A DNA stretch of 64,000 nucleotides, from assembly GCA_029378245.1 (NCBI GenBank), contig JARKIF010000012.1, positions 496,001 through 560,000 of the forward strand. Direction: 5' to 3'. A program made the translations under genes and the position numbers. The notes under the pieces are model-generated. The model was not told the DNA's origin and did not search any database. It saw only the letters and a list, made by a program, of their open reading frames with translations. The first letter of the stretch is position 1. Each line of letters begins with the position of its first letter. Shown here one piece after another: positions 48,849-60,884 of the stretch. This DNA is from Roridomyces roridus. Its lineage: Eukaryota; Basidiomycota; Agaricomycetes; Agaricales; Mycenaceae.

Positions 48849-50379
48849 CTAATCTGAATCATCTGAATCCTCTAGATTGCACCCCTTGAACTGGCGGTAA
48901 ATGCGCGCCAGTGCATCGTTCTTCTGGTAGGGCTTCCACTCTGAACCCTTCCGATACATCAGCCGACTTGGTGGAATCTCAGCCTTGGCCAACACCGCAA
49001 GCCGTGCATCCTCCGCTTTGCGTTCGGCCGTCAGAACCGATTGGATGCGCGTGAGCGATAACCGTTGTACAACACCGGTCTTATCAGGTGCCGAAAAGCG
49101 AACCCAGAACTGTTCGAGGGTCGTCGCGGTCATCGCCTCGACCAAAACCTGCGACAAGATTCAGCTCACAAATGAAGATAGTGTGGAATACTCACCTTCC
49201 ATTGAAACCACGAACCCCGTGTACCATGCCACTTCAGATTCTTTGAGTGCTTGTATAACTTACCCCAATAAACAAGAGGAATCGGAATGCCGTCGATGCT
49301 GAGTGGTGACATACCCTTCCAGGTCGGAAGTCTGTCGTCCCAGATATCGAGAATCCTTTCAGGATCGTCGGCAATACTGAAGAGTGGAGGATCGGGAAGG
49401 TTGGACGTCAGGCAACCAACCTCCCTCCCATCAGCGAGGAGAACGGACCGCCAGGAGGCTGGTGCACTGCTAACGGCACTGGGGACGGCAACTGGGATCT
49501 GTGTGTTGGCTGGATGCACATATAAATGGGGCAATGGCGCCGAAACAGAGAAGACCTGAGCAGGAAGCTGTGGGGAAGTCGGGATATGCTGCACATGAGA
49601 AATTGTCGCCGTAGGATGATAGGACGAATTGACAGTCAAAGCGGAAACAGAGCTGGAGTGTGGTGCCGATACATTAGCAGAGGGTGTGCTCGAGGGAGTA
49701 GCGCTGATAGTCATATCGTGACCGTCCAGGAATTCTAGAAACTGGGAGACAATTCCCTCCCGAGTTGTGGTTGCAGAAATCTGTGCCGATAATTGAGCAT
49801 TGACAAAGATATATAGAATGAAAGGATACCTCGGATTGACCGGCACCCGTAGACGCCGTCGAGACCTGCGAGGCGGCGTTGTAGATCCCACGTTCGCGCT
49901 CAGGCGGGGGAATGGGTTTGAAAGGGTATTTAGATGTTATATTTGACGACTGTTCTCATATTGAATATTGACAAAGTCAACAAATGAGGCGAGAACCACT
50001 CACCCAGTTCCGAATCAACTCTCTCTTAGTCAACACGTGCTGAGACTGGCCATCCACACAGCTGGTATATTCAGCTTGAGGGCGAACCGCGCCGTCCTCG
50101 AGGAAGTGCTGCTGGGTACGCAACTGCGAGATCTTTGGCTTGGCTTTCGTATGAGATTTACGGGGGCCTTTATGAGGGTTGGTAGCGCCGGGTAGCAAAC
50201 TAATGTATTCATCCATGTAGTCAGCACGATGACGGAATATCGTGAACGCGCACCTGTTCCAATCTTGGGATTGATTACTGCTGAATTTTGTGAGCCGGGC
50301 GGTGAGCTCGGACTTGTTGCCAGAGCGAGCGAGCTTGAAGCGGTCACACAGCTCCGATAGCTGCCTATTCGATACGGCT
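48849..50379 (-). CDS. SAP-domain DNA-binding protein, 5' end unresolved
   Basis: Supported exons are 50379-50004, 49949-49830, 49780-49196 and 49148-48849, joining in phase to about 460 residues. The first contains a SAP-type helix pair (SNRQLSELCDRFKLARSGNK then SELTARL), which binds scaffold-type DNA. It is followed by LLPGATNPHKGPRKSHTKAK. After a long Ser/Thr/Pro linker comes a conserved C-terminal block (YWGKLYKHSKNLKWHGTRGS, then QWKVLVEAM and EQFWVRFS). This architecture recurs in mushroom genomes in many copies, which fits a mobile-element protein. The start codon lies in an exon upstream of 50379 that I could not place: the frame has no ATG before a stop. It is tail-to-tail with the recombinase gene. 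Confidence 0.64.
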
Positions 50380-51459
50380 CTGTGTTCAATGAGTATCAGC
50401 CGGCATTCAAAACGCGAACACGCACAACGAGATGTGTTCTATTTCCCACTCTCCCGCAACTTGGACGCCGTACGAGCCGATCCTAGGGAAGGGAAGCGAG
50501 CGGGCACCCCCCGAGACCTCCTTAGGCATATCCGACAACACACTGGCCTCGCCAGAACCGCCCGTCAAGCCGGTGGAGTAAGGACGAAAGGCGGACACGA
50601 AGAGGGCGGCGGTGAGGTCGAAAAGCGAGAGGAGGCCGAGCAAGAGCAAGACGAGGAAGACGGCGACAGCAAAGCGATGAAACGCCCCGTCGCTGCCGCC
50701 GTCGATCACTGCCGTCGCGTCGCTGCCGCCGCCAGGAGGTGGTGCGAGCCAAGCCACGCACGTGAGTTCGGACCTGCGAACCGAACGGAGATCAGCGCCC
50801 GTAATCAGTCCGATCAAGATTCCCAGTCCCAAGCGACGGCTGCCCGATCAGGGTGATCCGGCGTGACAGGACTGTCATAGTCCAGGAAGAAGGTGATGGT
50901 AAACGAGAAGAATCAGCGCATCACATGGTCGTGTGGAACACGCGAATTCCTGCAGATCACGGATCACTCGGATGCCTTGCTATGCCTTCGTCTGCTGACC
51001 TTGTGCTGACCATTGACCAGAATGTACCTTCCCTTTAATGGAATTGAATAGTGTAATAGAAATGTATTCAGTCTTCTTCTCAATTGAATTCCTTTCAAAA
51101 GAACGGTCATGTTAGTCACAGGTTTGAATGGAAAAGTCCCTTATCGGATTCGTTGCGGATTCGGCAAAGTGTGGAGTTGGAGGCTTGGAGCGTCCATATG
51201 TGGATCCCTCAATGCTTCCAATGTACAAGTCCTGAGGACCTTTTTGTGGATTTTTCGTCAAGATGTTCAGTCACATTGGGTGCAATGTTGAGCTTGGGTT
51301 GAGCAAGCCTTGAAGCAGTGAGATAATTACGTCAGATATAAGACAGGGTGGGATAATGACACCATCGGCAATCAAAGACACGCCAAAAAAGGAAGGACCC
51401 TGCGTTTGATCCCGAATTCCTTTCTTCCCTTACCTCCACCACATCCCGCCCACTCAAGC
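50380..51459. other. Intergenic, probable 5' region of the SAP gene
   Basis: The missing first exon of the SAP-domain gene should lie in the left part. A minus-strand 141-codon frame at 50407-50832 has one hydrophobic segment (VAVFLVLLLLGLLSLF) but no other support. No RNA gene or repeat was seen apart from GGACTGTCAT at 50869. Confidence 0.4.
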
Positions 51460-52791
51460 ATGGCGACACCCACAGTGGACACGCTCGCCCAATTGCGTGC
51501 CACCCAAATCACCGTCGAAGAACTCAAAGGCCAAATCGCTATCCTCGAGGTCCGCTTGACCCACAGCCGCGAAGACACCAAAACCGCAGAGAGGAGGTGC
51601 AACGATAGGCTGCGCGAGTTGAGCGAGTTGCGGTCAAAGTACGATGGGCTGAAGAGAAAGTGTCGGTGCGGGATCGTGCCTAACATGAAGGTGCGTGCAC
51701 TGCGCCTTTGTTACCTGCCTTGTGTCTCACTTTCAATTTTTCAGCGCAAAAGCGAGGAGGACCCCGGGACCAGCGACCACCGTGGCGTCGTGAGTCCCTT
51801 GGAACCAACTGAAACTTTTTCGACAGAGCTAATCTTTGAAATAGTGCCAAAGAACAGTGCGTCTTTTTTTTGATCAAAGACTTTGAGTGAATACTCGTTG
51901 GACGCAGCCGTCCGCTGAACCGATGGACCGCAAGGTGTCCAGTTCCTCTGCCTCTTCGACGACCTCCCTCGACGGGCGGGTACGTTGTCTCTTCATTTGT
52001 TTCAGCCCCGATCATAACGCATCTTGTCTCTAGGAAAGCCCCCCAATTTGGCATCAACGTCTTGTTGCTCCCCCTCCCGACCCTGATTGCCCCAACGATC
52101 CTCGCAAGGTGCGCCTCTAAGTGCTACGTGTGATCGAAACTGATTGTGTGTATAGCGTATGAAACTCGCCCACTTTTCACCTGAAATCCCATCGCAACCG
52201 GCACCCAATTGCTCCCAGGGACCCTGGTCTCTTCCTTCTCCGTCTAGCCCGCCCACTGCGTCGTTCCCGTTGGAGCCGACGCCTTCATTCCCGCCCCTTC
52301 CGATTGCGGGACTACCGTTACGATGCAAAGTCCCGGTGCGTTTGTTGAGCACGCCCATAACGATATGATACTAACTCGAGCCCTTTCAGGCCCTGTCTCC
52401 GCCTCTACCCTCGGCCGCCCTGCTACCCAGAAATCCGGCCTCTAGTTCGATTCCACAGAAAGCTCAACCCGAGCCACGCAGACCTTCCCTTTCGAGTTCG
52501 ATACCACCTCCCAGCGCGTCCCCGAGCATCCCGCCGGCGCCATCATCTACTACACCCAAAGTGGAACGGTTTCCACTCCCGCGTCGACCCCCATCGCGTG
52601 CCAGGTCGAGCGGCCCTGTGCCCGACGCTCCCATTCCCGATAAGAACAATGGGAATCCCGCAAATCTACGCTTCCCGGCCCGGGTGTCGGCGTCTACTTC
52701 ATCTGGTGGAGCTCCGCCGCCCAGACGCGTAGACGACTACCGCCCACATTCGCCTGCCCCTCTTCCCCTGATGTCGCGGATTGGGCGGTGA
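51460..52791 (+). CDS. Coiled-coil protein with proline-rich disordered tail
   Basis: Six exons (51460-51690, 51745-51843, 51908-51979, 52034-52108, 52156-52335, 52390-52791) join to 352 residues. Residues 8-70 form a coiled coil (TLAQLRATQITVEELKGQIA, then a heptad pattern through RRCNDRLRELSELRSKYDGL). They are followed by KRKCRCG. The rest is Pro/Ser-rich and almost certainly disordered, ending SPAPLPLMSRIGR. The exon 2 to 3 junction uses a GTGCCA donor, the only choice that keeps the frame. I recognise no family and propose no function. A plain ATG with a C-rich upstream tract supports the start. Confidence 0.6.
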
Positions 52792-52937
52792 CCGATTCCG
52801 CCTCGTCCTTTTACATTTCGTCACATTACTATATGACTGCTTAGTTTCTGTAGCAATAGGTTCGCCTTACTCCACTGTACCGCTTTTCTTACTCTACTCT
52901 ACCTGTTTTTTCATGAATGATCGATATGTACATTGTA

Positions 52938-53525
52938 CACTGACTCGGAAAAAGTAATGGATCACCAGATCTTGAAAATTGGACACGGTGTCAAGCCCGA
53001 TGGAGGGACATTGGAAACTGGTTGTGGGGTATAGTAGGAGCACTAGGAGGGCTACTATTAGCAGGTACAAATCGGAGTCCGAAATCGGCTTTGTTCGGCT
53101 TCAGTGGTGTGTCAAACTACTGGCAGGCCATGGGCACCTTTGCCATGGTAGTGGTCACCACTTCATTGACCAAGGGCTTCACAACCAACCCACTTGAGAC
53201 CGGATTTTTGGGCCCAGAATTGCTCAACAGACATCAAGCTATCATCCAGTCCAATTTCCAGTTGCACCTGCAGCATTAAGTCCAGATAAAAGATCAAACA
53301 CACAGATTTGACGGAAACCAGATTTTAAAATGGATCACTTTCATTTTTGTGATCGCTCTGCTTTAGCAAGGAGAGGGTCAGGCAACTCAATATTTTACGG
53401 GTATATACTAGACCCTGTAAGCTTCGTTTGAAGACCTTAACATTGCCCAGAAGTGGCGTGGCTGTGAAGCAATGCATCAAACAATTTCGAACCACGCATG
53501 ATCCATTACTTTTTCCGAGTCAGTG
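52938..53525. mobile_element. Tc1/mariner-like MITE (588 bp)
   Basis: The ends are near-perfect inverted repeats of about 27 bp beginning CACTGACTCGGAAAAAGTAA. Both sides are flanked by TA (52936-52937 and 53526-53527), the Tc1/mariner target duplication. The length is far too short for a transposase and no frame resembles one. The high end identity suggests recent activity. It lies between two convergent genes and damages neither. Confidence 0.85.
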
Positions 53526-53593
53526 TATATAGATGGATTCAAAAGATGGTGTTCATTACACAGAAGTACATGGTTGAACAAGTTGAAATACAA

Positions 53594-55939
53594 TCAAACA
53601 TTCTCCTCCTTTTCATCTTCTGCGGATGCGTGATGCTGCTGGTCCAGGGCTGGTGATATGTCACAATTCAGCATCTATTCGCCATGTCGATTTCAAAGTC
53701 ACTTACCTCGCTCCTGCTTGGCGATTCCCTTGTCGCGTTGTTCCTGGGTCACCGCGCCAAAGATGACGTCCATATCTTCGAGCGAGCGACCGCGGGTTTC
53801 TGGGATGAGTCTATGAGGCCCCAGGGTTAGGGACGTAAATTTCAAGGTGACAGAGAAAGAACGTACAAAGAGAATGTGCCCATCCCGGCGATGTTGATCG
53901 TAGCAAACATGAGGAAGATCTTGAACCCTAGGGCGGTGACCATGTCGGGTGTGGTTTTGGTCAACGTAAAATTCCAGAGCCATTGTGAGGCGCTAGCGAG
54001 AGCCATGCCGTAGTGCCGCGTGCGCGTTGGGAAGATGTCGGAGCAGTATACCCATGGGAGGGGTCCTGTTATGCCGTCGATTTAATTCAAAGAAAGAAAT
54101 TGAACGGAGACAACGCACCCCACCCCATCGAATAAAAGCACACATAAATATACAACATGGCTGCCATTCCCTGCGATGCCGGCTGTACCGTTGCAACGAC
54201 GGAGTTTGCGCCCGCAGCAGGGGGCGGGTGCGTCTTGAGGATGGCCCCGATGATGAAGAAGCAGGTGCCCATGCCCATGGCGCTGATGAACAGCGAGGCT
54301 TTACGGCCGAGCCATTCGACGCCGAAGAAGATGAAGATGGAGGTTGCTATAAATTTGACGACACCGTAGATTCCTGTCGCCAGGAGACCGTTCCGACGAG
54401 CGGTGAATCCGATCTGGCTTTGGTTGAAAATTGTTGAACACATAAATTCGGAACATTTTCTCACCGATGCGAAGATCTGGGGCGAATAATAGCTTATCCA
54501 AGTCAACCTTGGTTCCAAAAACAACTTGGTGTAGAACTCACTTGACCGAATTCTGCCCACTCCACTGCTGCAGCAAGAATATAATGAAGGCGATCGCAAA
54601 GCGGACGAAATTGCCTTTGCCGGAAAAAGCCTCGCGGATGCCGAGGCCCTGACGGGCTTCGCGCTCTTCTTGGATGGCAGCTTCGATTTCGGCCATCTCG
54701 TGTATGACGGCTTCAGAGGTTTCGGGTTCTTTGCGGAGATAGGCGAGGGTAGCTAGGGCTTCCTCGGTGCGGCCGACGGAGGCGAGCCACCGCGGGGATT
54801 CCTGTAAGTTCCGTGAGATGGTGAACTTGTGGAGGAGGAGAAGGAGCTGTACTTTGACGGTGAGGAGCCCGAGGCACATTATTCCCGCCGGGATGAGTTG
54901 AATACCGAAGGGAATGCGCCACAGTTTCGGACCGGGTTGGATATGGATGTTGATCCCGTCTGTCGAGTCGTTCAGTTTGACTGTTTCATGGGAGAATGAT
55001 ACCACTCGCAATTGACCCAGTAAGACATCATGACACCAAAAGCCACGAATACCTGGAAAAGGCAACTTGAATCAACGGACAGCGGGATGGTATAGAAAGC
55101 ATACTTGGAATAGGCCGGTGATGCGACCTCTGACCTCTTTCGGGCTGCATTCAGACACGAACGCCGGTGATACAGCGGCTGGTAGTTTTATCAGTGAATG
55201 AGCTTAGAAGTGAAGATCTAACGCACATATTCCTCCGACTCCAAATCCAGTGATGACTCTGCCAGCGTAAATCTCCGCTAGGCCGCGATGTCCCCCCGAG
55301 GCGACGGTTGTCAGAATCTAGGAGAGGTTCTTGAGGTATTATTATCGGGGTTTAATGGGACGCGACTCACGGCGCCGACCAGGAAGACAACGGAGAATAT
55401 CAATAGCGTGTAGCGACGGCCGATTTTGGCTGCAGTACAATGAACCCCGGCTGATGGTCCATAAATCGGGAACCCCTACCTGAGGTGGGTGCACTCCCCA
55501 GCGCACCGAAGAAGGCACCAGCTTGGAGCACCGAGACAACGTTGGAAGAGACGTCGTTGCTCCGGTGCACATTCGTAGACCCATCGGCGTTGAGGAGTCC
55601 GAAAGTCTTGAGGAAAAAGGGGGCGGATACGACGCCGCCGCTTCAAGGCGTCAGTCTCGTTCTTCATTAGCTCAAAGGGTCACATACGCAATGCCGCTAG
55701 AGGTCAGTTAGTTGGGGTCATGCTACTCAAAACGCGGAAGGACATACGTATCGTAGCTGGATATCGAAGCTTTAGCTGGAATGCGACGACGACTTCGAGA
55801 GGGCTTACCCGAATAGTACGATTCCCCAGTACACGACGAACGCCAGCCCTGGACAGTTTCAGCGACTCCAAGTTCTTGCTGGAGAGATTCTCGCACAATA
55901 CACGCGGATGTTCTTGAAGATGTGCTCGGAGGAGACCAT
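53594..55939 (-). CDS. MFS sugar transporter
   Basis: Sixteen exons join to 532 residues: 55939-55897, 55848-55809, 55756-55748, 55696-55688, 55640-55480, 55429-55371, 55317-55227, 55178-55105, 55052-55010, 54980-54853, 54801-54542, 54492-54465, 54413-54119, 54065-53867, 53810-53707 and 53649-53594. Sugar-porter landmarks are present: IVLFGYDTGIAGGV in helix 1, AKIGRRYTL, YAGRVITGFGVGG, ECSPKEVRG, VKESPRWLASVGR, then QQWSGQNSV and the C-terminal PETRGRSLEDMD. These proteins import hexoses, quinate or related sugars across the plasma membrane by proton symport; the substrate is not predictable. Two exons of 9 nt each are needed. The donor before KLNDSTDGIN appears to be GC (TT-GCGAGT), and only this choice gives a total divisible by three. 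The tail is acidic and His-containing. Confidence 0.88.
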
Positions 55940-56398
55940 GGTGGTCAAGACGCAAGACGTGGACGCGGCTTACGGTACGTTCACTTATACTTGTACGCCA
56001 GAAGTACCTGGCCGACCTAACCCCATGTTCCGTGTCGGCCAACTAGATGCCGCCGAGTCAGATGAGAGGGGCACATGCTTCGCGGTCTTTTATTGTAGGC
56101 CTTGGGAATCTGCGATGCTTGGTGCTCTCACGGCTGTGGAGATTAACTCGACGCGTGGACGCGTGTAGTTGCATCAAGTCAGGTGATCGAGTTGAAGAAC
56201 GGGTAGTTGAATTTAACGTTATTCATGGTTCACGACTAGTTCTTCGCGGGTGGTCTAAGTGTTAGTTTTTTCCACGAGTCCAGGGTATCCTTGTATTCCT
56301 GCCCTTATACTACTTACACACATCAGATGCCAAAAGTCGAGGCCGTGTGGGTCCATCAAAATGTCTGCTGTCACCTTCTCTCTTCACACTCAGCACCG
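55940..56398. other. Intergenic between divergent transporter and dioxygenase genes
   Basis: This is a shared promoter region for the two divergent genes. An in-frame ATG at 56291 would extend the dioxygenase by 36 residues. No other feature was seen. Confidence 0.4.
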
Positions 56399-59300
56399 AT
56401 GCGACACCCAGATTCCTTGCACGACACAGCTCCTTTGAAGGACGAACCCTTCGCTTCCCGTTTTAAACATAATGCGAAGAAACATCTCCAAAATGAGCCG
56501 CAGTATTTACGGGCTGTCGCCAATTTGGTCGAAAAAGCGCCCGGAGGAGTACGTGCCCTTCTACCGTCTCTTCATGGAATCTAATTTACTACTCAGAACT
56601 CTGCTATTGAAGCCTGGATTAACTTGGCCTTTACCCCGGCAGACTCTTCCTACCAACGCAGCTATGGCTTGAGAAAGGAACGGGGTCCTTGGCGGCCCTC
56701 CACAAAACAAGTCAAGGCCTTCGTCCAATTCTACTGGAAGATGTTCCATGGAGAGGTACGATTATAAAAGACCTTACTGGCTGTTACTGACTTTATTATA
56801 ATAGGATGCAATCGGATTTTTGCGTCGTCTCAAACTCGACGGGCTCCAACTCCGCGACACGCACAGCATCGTACCCGCCCAGCTGACTTTGATTATCCCT
56901 GTGAAAAAGGAACCGGGCAGTCCACCGCTCAGCCCCCTCACTGAACTATCCGAGTCGGATGACGAAGATATTCTCGTCCCCGCCTCCAACCCCCAAATCT
57001 CGTCTACCCAGGCTGTTTCCGGTCCTCCTCCCCCGACCATCATTAAAGTCGAAAGACCCCCCTCACCTCATCTGCGTACCAGGATTAGATCCCAAAACGT
57101 TGCTCTCAAGCTCGAGTCGGTGTCAATCATCCAAACCCCCATCCGCGACCGCCTTCGTCAAAGGCCCCCTCCTCCGAAAGCCCCCGAGCGCCCCCAGCGC
57201 CCCGAGAGGCGTCTCACTCTCCCGCGCGCGGCCAAATTGAAAACGACGCAACTGCTGCTCGAGTCGCAGCCCGACACGTCACAATTGCCGCCCGTATCCG
57301 CGGCCCCCGTTGCTGACGACACTGCTATCGGCAGCAGTCCCAGCCCGAAGGAAGTTCCCACTCAGGTCACTCGCCGTCCTATTCGACGTGATAAAGAAGC
57401 CAAAGGCACAACGAAGCCAACTGTCAAGCGTTTTACACGATCTGAAAAGGTGGAAGCACCGCCCACTGCTCAAGATGTCATCATGGAGGCCAAGTTGGAG
57501 GCGCTGGACGATGCAGAGCTTTTGTGCAGCCTGAAAGATCCGCTGCCGGAGGCTCCGAAAAGCTGGATCGACGACGACCAGCCGGCGACTGATCCCATGA
57601 TGGAAGTGCAGAACGAGTCTTCTTCCTCCGGGGAGCCCGCTGTGCTCGACGTCACCGCACACCTTCCGAAACTTCTGTGCAGCCTGAAAGATCCGCTGCC
57701 GCTGCCGCTGCCGGAGGCTCCGAAAAGCTGGATCGACGACGACCAGCCGGCGACTGATCCCATGATGGAAGTGCAGAACGAGTCTTCTTCCTCCGGGGAG
57801 CCCACTGTGCTCAACGTCGCCGTACACCTTCCGAAACTTCTGTGCAGCCTGAAAGATCCGCTGCCGCTGCCGCTGCCGGAGGCTCCGAAAAGCTGGATCG
57901 ACGACGACCAGCCAGCGAGTGATCCGATGGTGGAAGCGCAGAAGGAATCTTCTTCCTCCGGAGTGCCCGCTGTGCTCGACGTCGCCGCACACCTTCCGAA
58001 GCCGCCTCTCAAAGAATACCCTCCGATCTGGGCGCAGGCGAGTACAAAGTCTTTTCTGATTGTACGTGCTCTTACGACGTGCGCCCTCGTAGTCCCGACA
58101 AGAGGTCTGCGAATCGTTCAAGTGGTTCCGGAGTTACCAAGGCGGTGTGTATCAGAAAGACGGGAGTGTCAAGGGCTATTTCCTCAGCGCGCATAGTGCC
58201 CAGTACGTTCTATTATACCGCGGCTCATTCTCATATAACCTAATTTGTCACTTAGACGCGATTCGTTCGAGTGCGGTGGCAAAATTATCATCTCCCACGG
58301 GTAAACTATTGCTTCCACTCTATTCCGCCGCGCTCATGGTTCCAAAGCGGAGGAAAGTCTGAAAACTCGTACCTCATACGCCCTGGGGTATCAGTTACCC
58401 GGGCAGCGCAAGACCAACAGGCGCAAGACTTGTCCGTCCGCGCGCTGATGGAGACGTATCAGAAGAGCGTGCCGTTGGTTTTACTCATCGACGACAAGTA
58501 CGAGCCATTCCCATTTGATTTGAATAGTAAGGACGTGTATATGACGGTCCTTGGGTTTTATCGGATTATTCATGCCTGGGGTGAGTCGTTGGACTTGGAT
58601 TTTTGATTCGGTTAGATTGACTTTTCGCAGCGGAATATCAACCGTCGAGGAGTAACGCCAGTGGGCGTGTGGTGAGGTACAAGTTTGCGTTCCAGTGGTG
58701 TGAAGATCAGGTTCGTTGGCGTCGTATATTCTATGCACGCGCTGAAACACCCTGGTCAGGGACAGCCGTGGTGGTGGACAGGACCGGATGAAGACACTTC
58801 CGCCATGGACGTGAGCCAGGAAGCCCCCGAGAGCTCTGCTGCCATTGATGTGGATGAGACGGCCATGAGTGCGTTCTTTTTATCTCATTCCTCCAATTAA
58901 ATATTGAATGCGAGTAGTACCGACTCGGATAACGATGAGGTCAAGCCTTTCATCTTGCTATCCGATCCTTCTTTCTCATATTACATCAGTCCACCGCAGC
59001 CACCGTCCCTTTACACGAATTGTACCACTTGCGACAAGGCCTCGCCGCACGTCTTCACTCTCGGCTGGGTTTGCCTTAACCCAGACTGTCGCTCCTTCTG
59101 GCGGTACCCAAACTTCCACAGGATGATTCCCGACCAGCTCGAGTACAATCCGGCGTTTTTGAGCCTGATAGATTTCCGTCCGCTTCCACCCAACTATACC
59201 CTCGCCCCCGACCCGCCGGTGTTGGCTCCCAAAGATGGTATAGTCACGGCGTATGAACACAGTCGGGGCTGGCATTGCCTTAAATGCGGGAGATTGTCGT

Positions 59301-60884
59301 GCCGGTGCGTCTCGGCTTGTTTATTCTTCGTGCAATACGTTGATATTCTGTAGATCGGCTTGGGAGCATTATCAGTGTCCTAATTGCCAGGTTCGTTTGC
59401 CATGTTGATGCTCCGACGTCGACTGACTTGTTCTCAGGATACTCAGAAGATCAATGGCATTATCCGGCCTGCTAATACACTCACTGCGATCCGCATACCG
59501 ACGTTCGACAAGTTCTACGACAGCCAAGTCGAACCAAATTCAGGTTTGTCAACATGTTCACAGTTTTATTCTTCAAGCTTAGAATTCACCTTTTCAGGCA
59601 TCCAACGGCTTCCTCAGGGTTTATTCCAGCACCTGGGCTCGACGCTTCTGGGGAACTATCAAACATTCGTGTTGCCTGGTGGAAAGTCGGTTACTTTCTT
59701 CCGCTCGTTATCAGCTCGTTCTTGATGGAGTCTTTGCAGGGGCAAGATCCATCTGATTAAAAGCAACCGTCTGGCGTGCGATGAGGCTGACAAGATCTTC
59801 GAGGCCTATCAACAGCAAGCTTCGGCAGGGACTCTCCACTTCCGTCGCTGGCCCTTGCGGAGTGTGAGTTCCCTTCAACTGCTGCTTTTGTTTGCGACTC
59901 ATTTTTATTTTTCTGGATAGCATAAATGTCATTACCATTCTCTCCATTAAAGATTCGATTTCTGACCTAACCTAAACTCAGTGCGCGGGCAGTGTCTCAC
60001 AAACTATTTCTCCCAAAACTGTACGTCCTCCTTCCTCCTGCCAACCCTCGGATGCTCACCTATGCGCCGTTCAAAGCCGGTGAAACCTACCACTACGTCG
60101 GTGGCGCGGACAACACTGTACCATTCCACCTTGCACCTGCCGCTGTTCTACAAGCCCATAACCTCATCGAAAAGAGGATCTTTGAGGCTCTCGGGAAGCG
60201 GCACAAGTTTAACGAGGTTCTCAGGTGAGTTCGATATATACAAGCTGTTTCCTTTGTTCTCTGATGATGAATGGATGGCTAGTGCTGCGTATATGGAAAA
60301 ACAGAAGATGGCTGCATGTGTCTCTTTCTTCTTTGCTTCGCGAATTGGTTTGGTAACGCGGAAAACATTAGTTCCACAGCGACAGCGAACGAGGCCTGGG
60401 CCCAGTAGTTGCTGGATTATCCATGGGTCCGTCGTCATCTTGCTTTCCTCCGCAGCCAATTATTGACTCTTTGCACAGGCTCGCCGGCGCTCATGCACTT
60501 CCGTGCCCTGGCGAAATACGTGCCCCGCACCGAACAACGCACCACCTTGTTGACGGTCGTTCTCCGACATGTACGTTGTGTTCCTTCGGCGACTTATTCG
60601 TACTATTACTGAACATGCATTCCTCGTACAGGGTGATGTGCTCATGATGGAGGGAGCGGGGGTGCAGGACTTTTACGAGTACGTGTTAATTTTCTGGTCG
60701 AGTGCACTCAGATGGACTGAATGGTTTGACAGACATACTGTGGTATGCATGCGTCCTTCTTATACCTGCGAAAGTTGACGGTTTCATTACTCAGGTCCCG
60801 ACCAATTTCCGTATTGCTGCCACGGCGCGGTGGATTGAGCCGCATCACGTAGTTGACGAGCCTTTGGTGAATAGAAGAGGATGA
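56399..60884 (+). CDS. Large AlkB-like 2OG-Fe(II) dioxygenase with Cys-rich region
   Basis: About 21 exons encode roughly 1,130 residues: 56399-56548, 56597-56755, 56805-58061, 58105-58202, 58256-58300, 58348-58580, 58631-58710, 58760-58868, about 58915-59304, then short exons to 60795-60884. A disordered N-terminus holds three tandem repeats. Next is a block with FECGGKIIISHGGGKS. A Cys-rich zinc-type region follows (CTTCDKASPH, CLNPDCRSFW, CLKCGRLSC, YQCPNC). The C-terminal part has the dioxygenase ligands: HxD in MAFHSDSERG, the second His in FYEHTVVPTN and the Arg cluster FRIAATARW. This is the pattern of AlkB-type enzymes, which demethylate nucleic acids or proteins with 2-oxoglutarate, O2 and iron. 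The 58868 to 58915 junction does not keep phase in my model, and a GC donor is needed at 60314. Confidence 0.72.
57519..58001 (+). repeat. Three in-frame coding repeats of 51, 55 and 55 codons
   Basis: Each unit starts LLCSLKDPLP and continues EAPKSWIDDDQPA, then a Ser run and VLDV, ending HLPK. Unit 1 lacks the inserted LPLP of units 2 and 3. DNA identity between units is very high, so this part of the dioxygenase gene arose by recent tandem duplication and may vary in copy number between strains. Confidence 0.9.

Noticed and set aside
49787..49891. Frame reading GSTTPPRRSRRRLR upstream of the SAP gene's middle exon
   Set aside because: A different frame from 49949 to 49830 joins both neighbouring exons in phase 0 with consensus splice sites, so the Arg-rich frame is a shadow.
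50407..50832. 141-codon minus-strand frame with one hydrophobic segment
   Set aside because: There is no homology I recognise and it overlaps the expected 5' region of the SAP gene.
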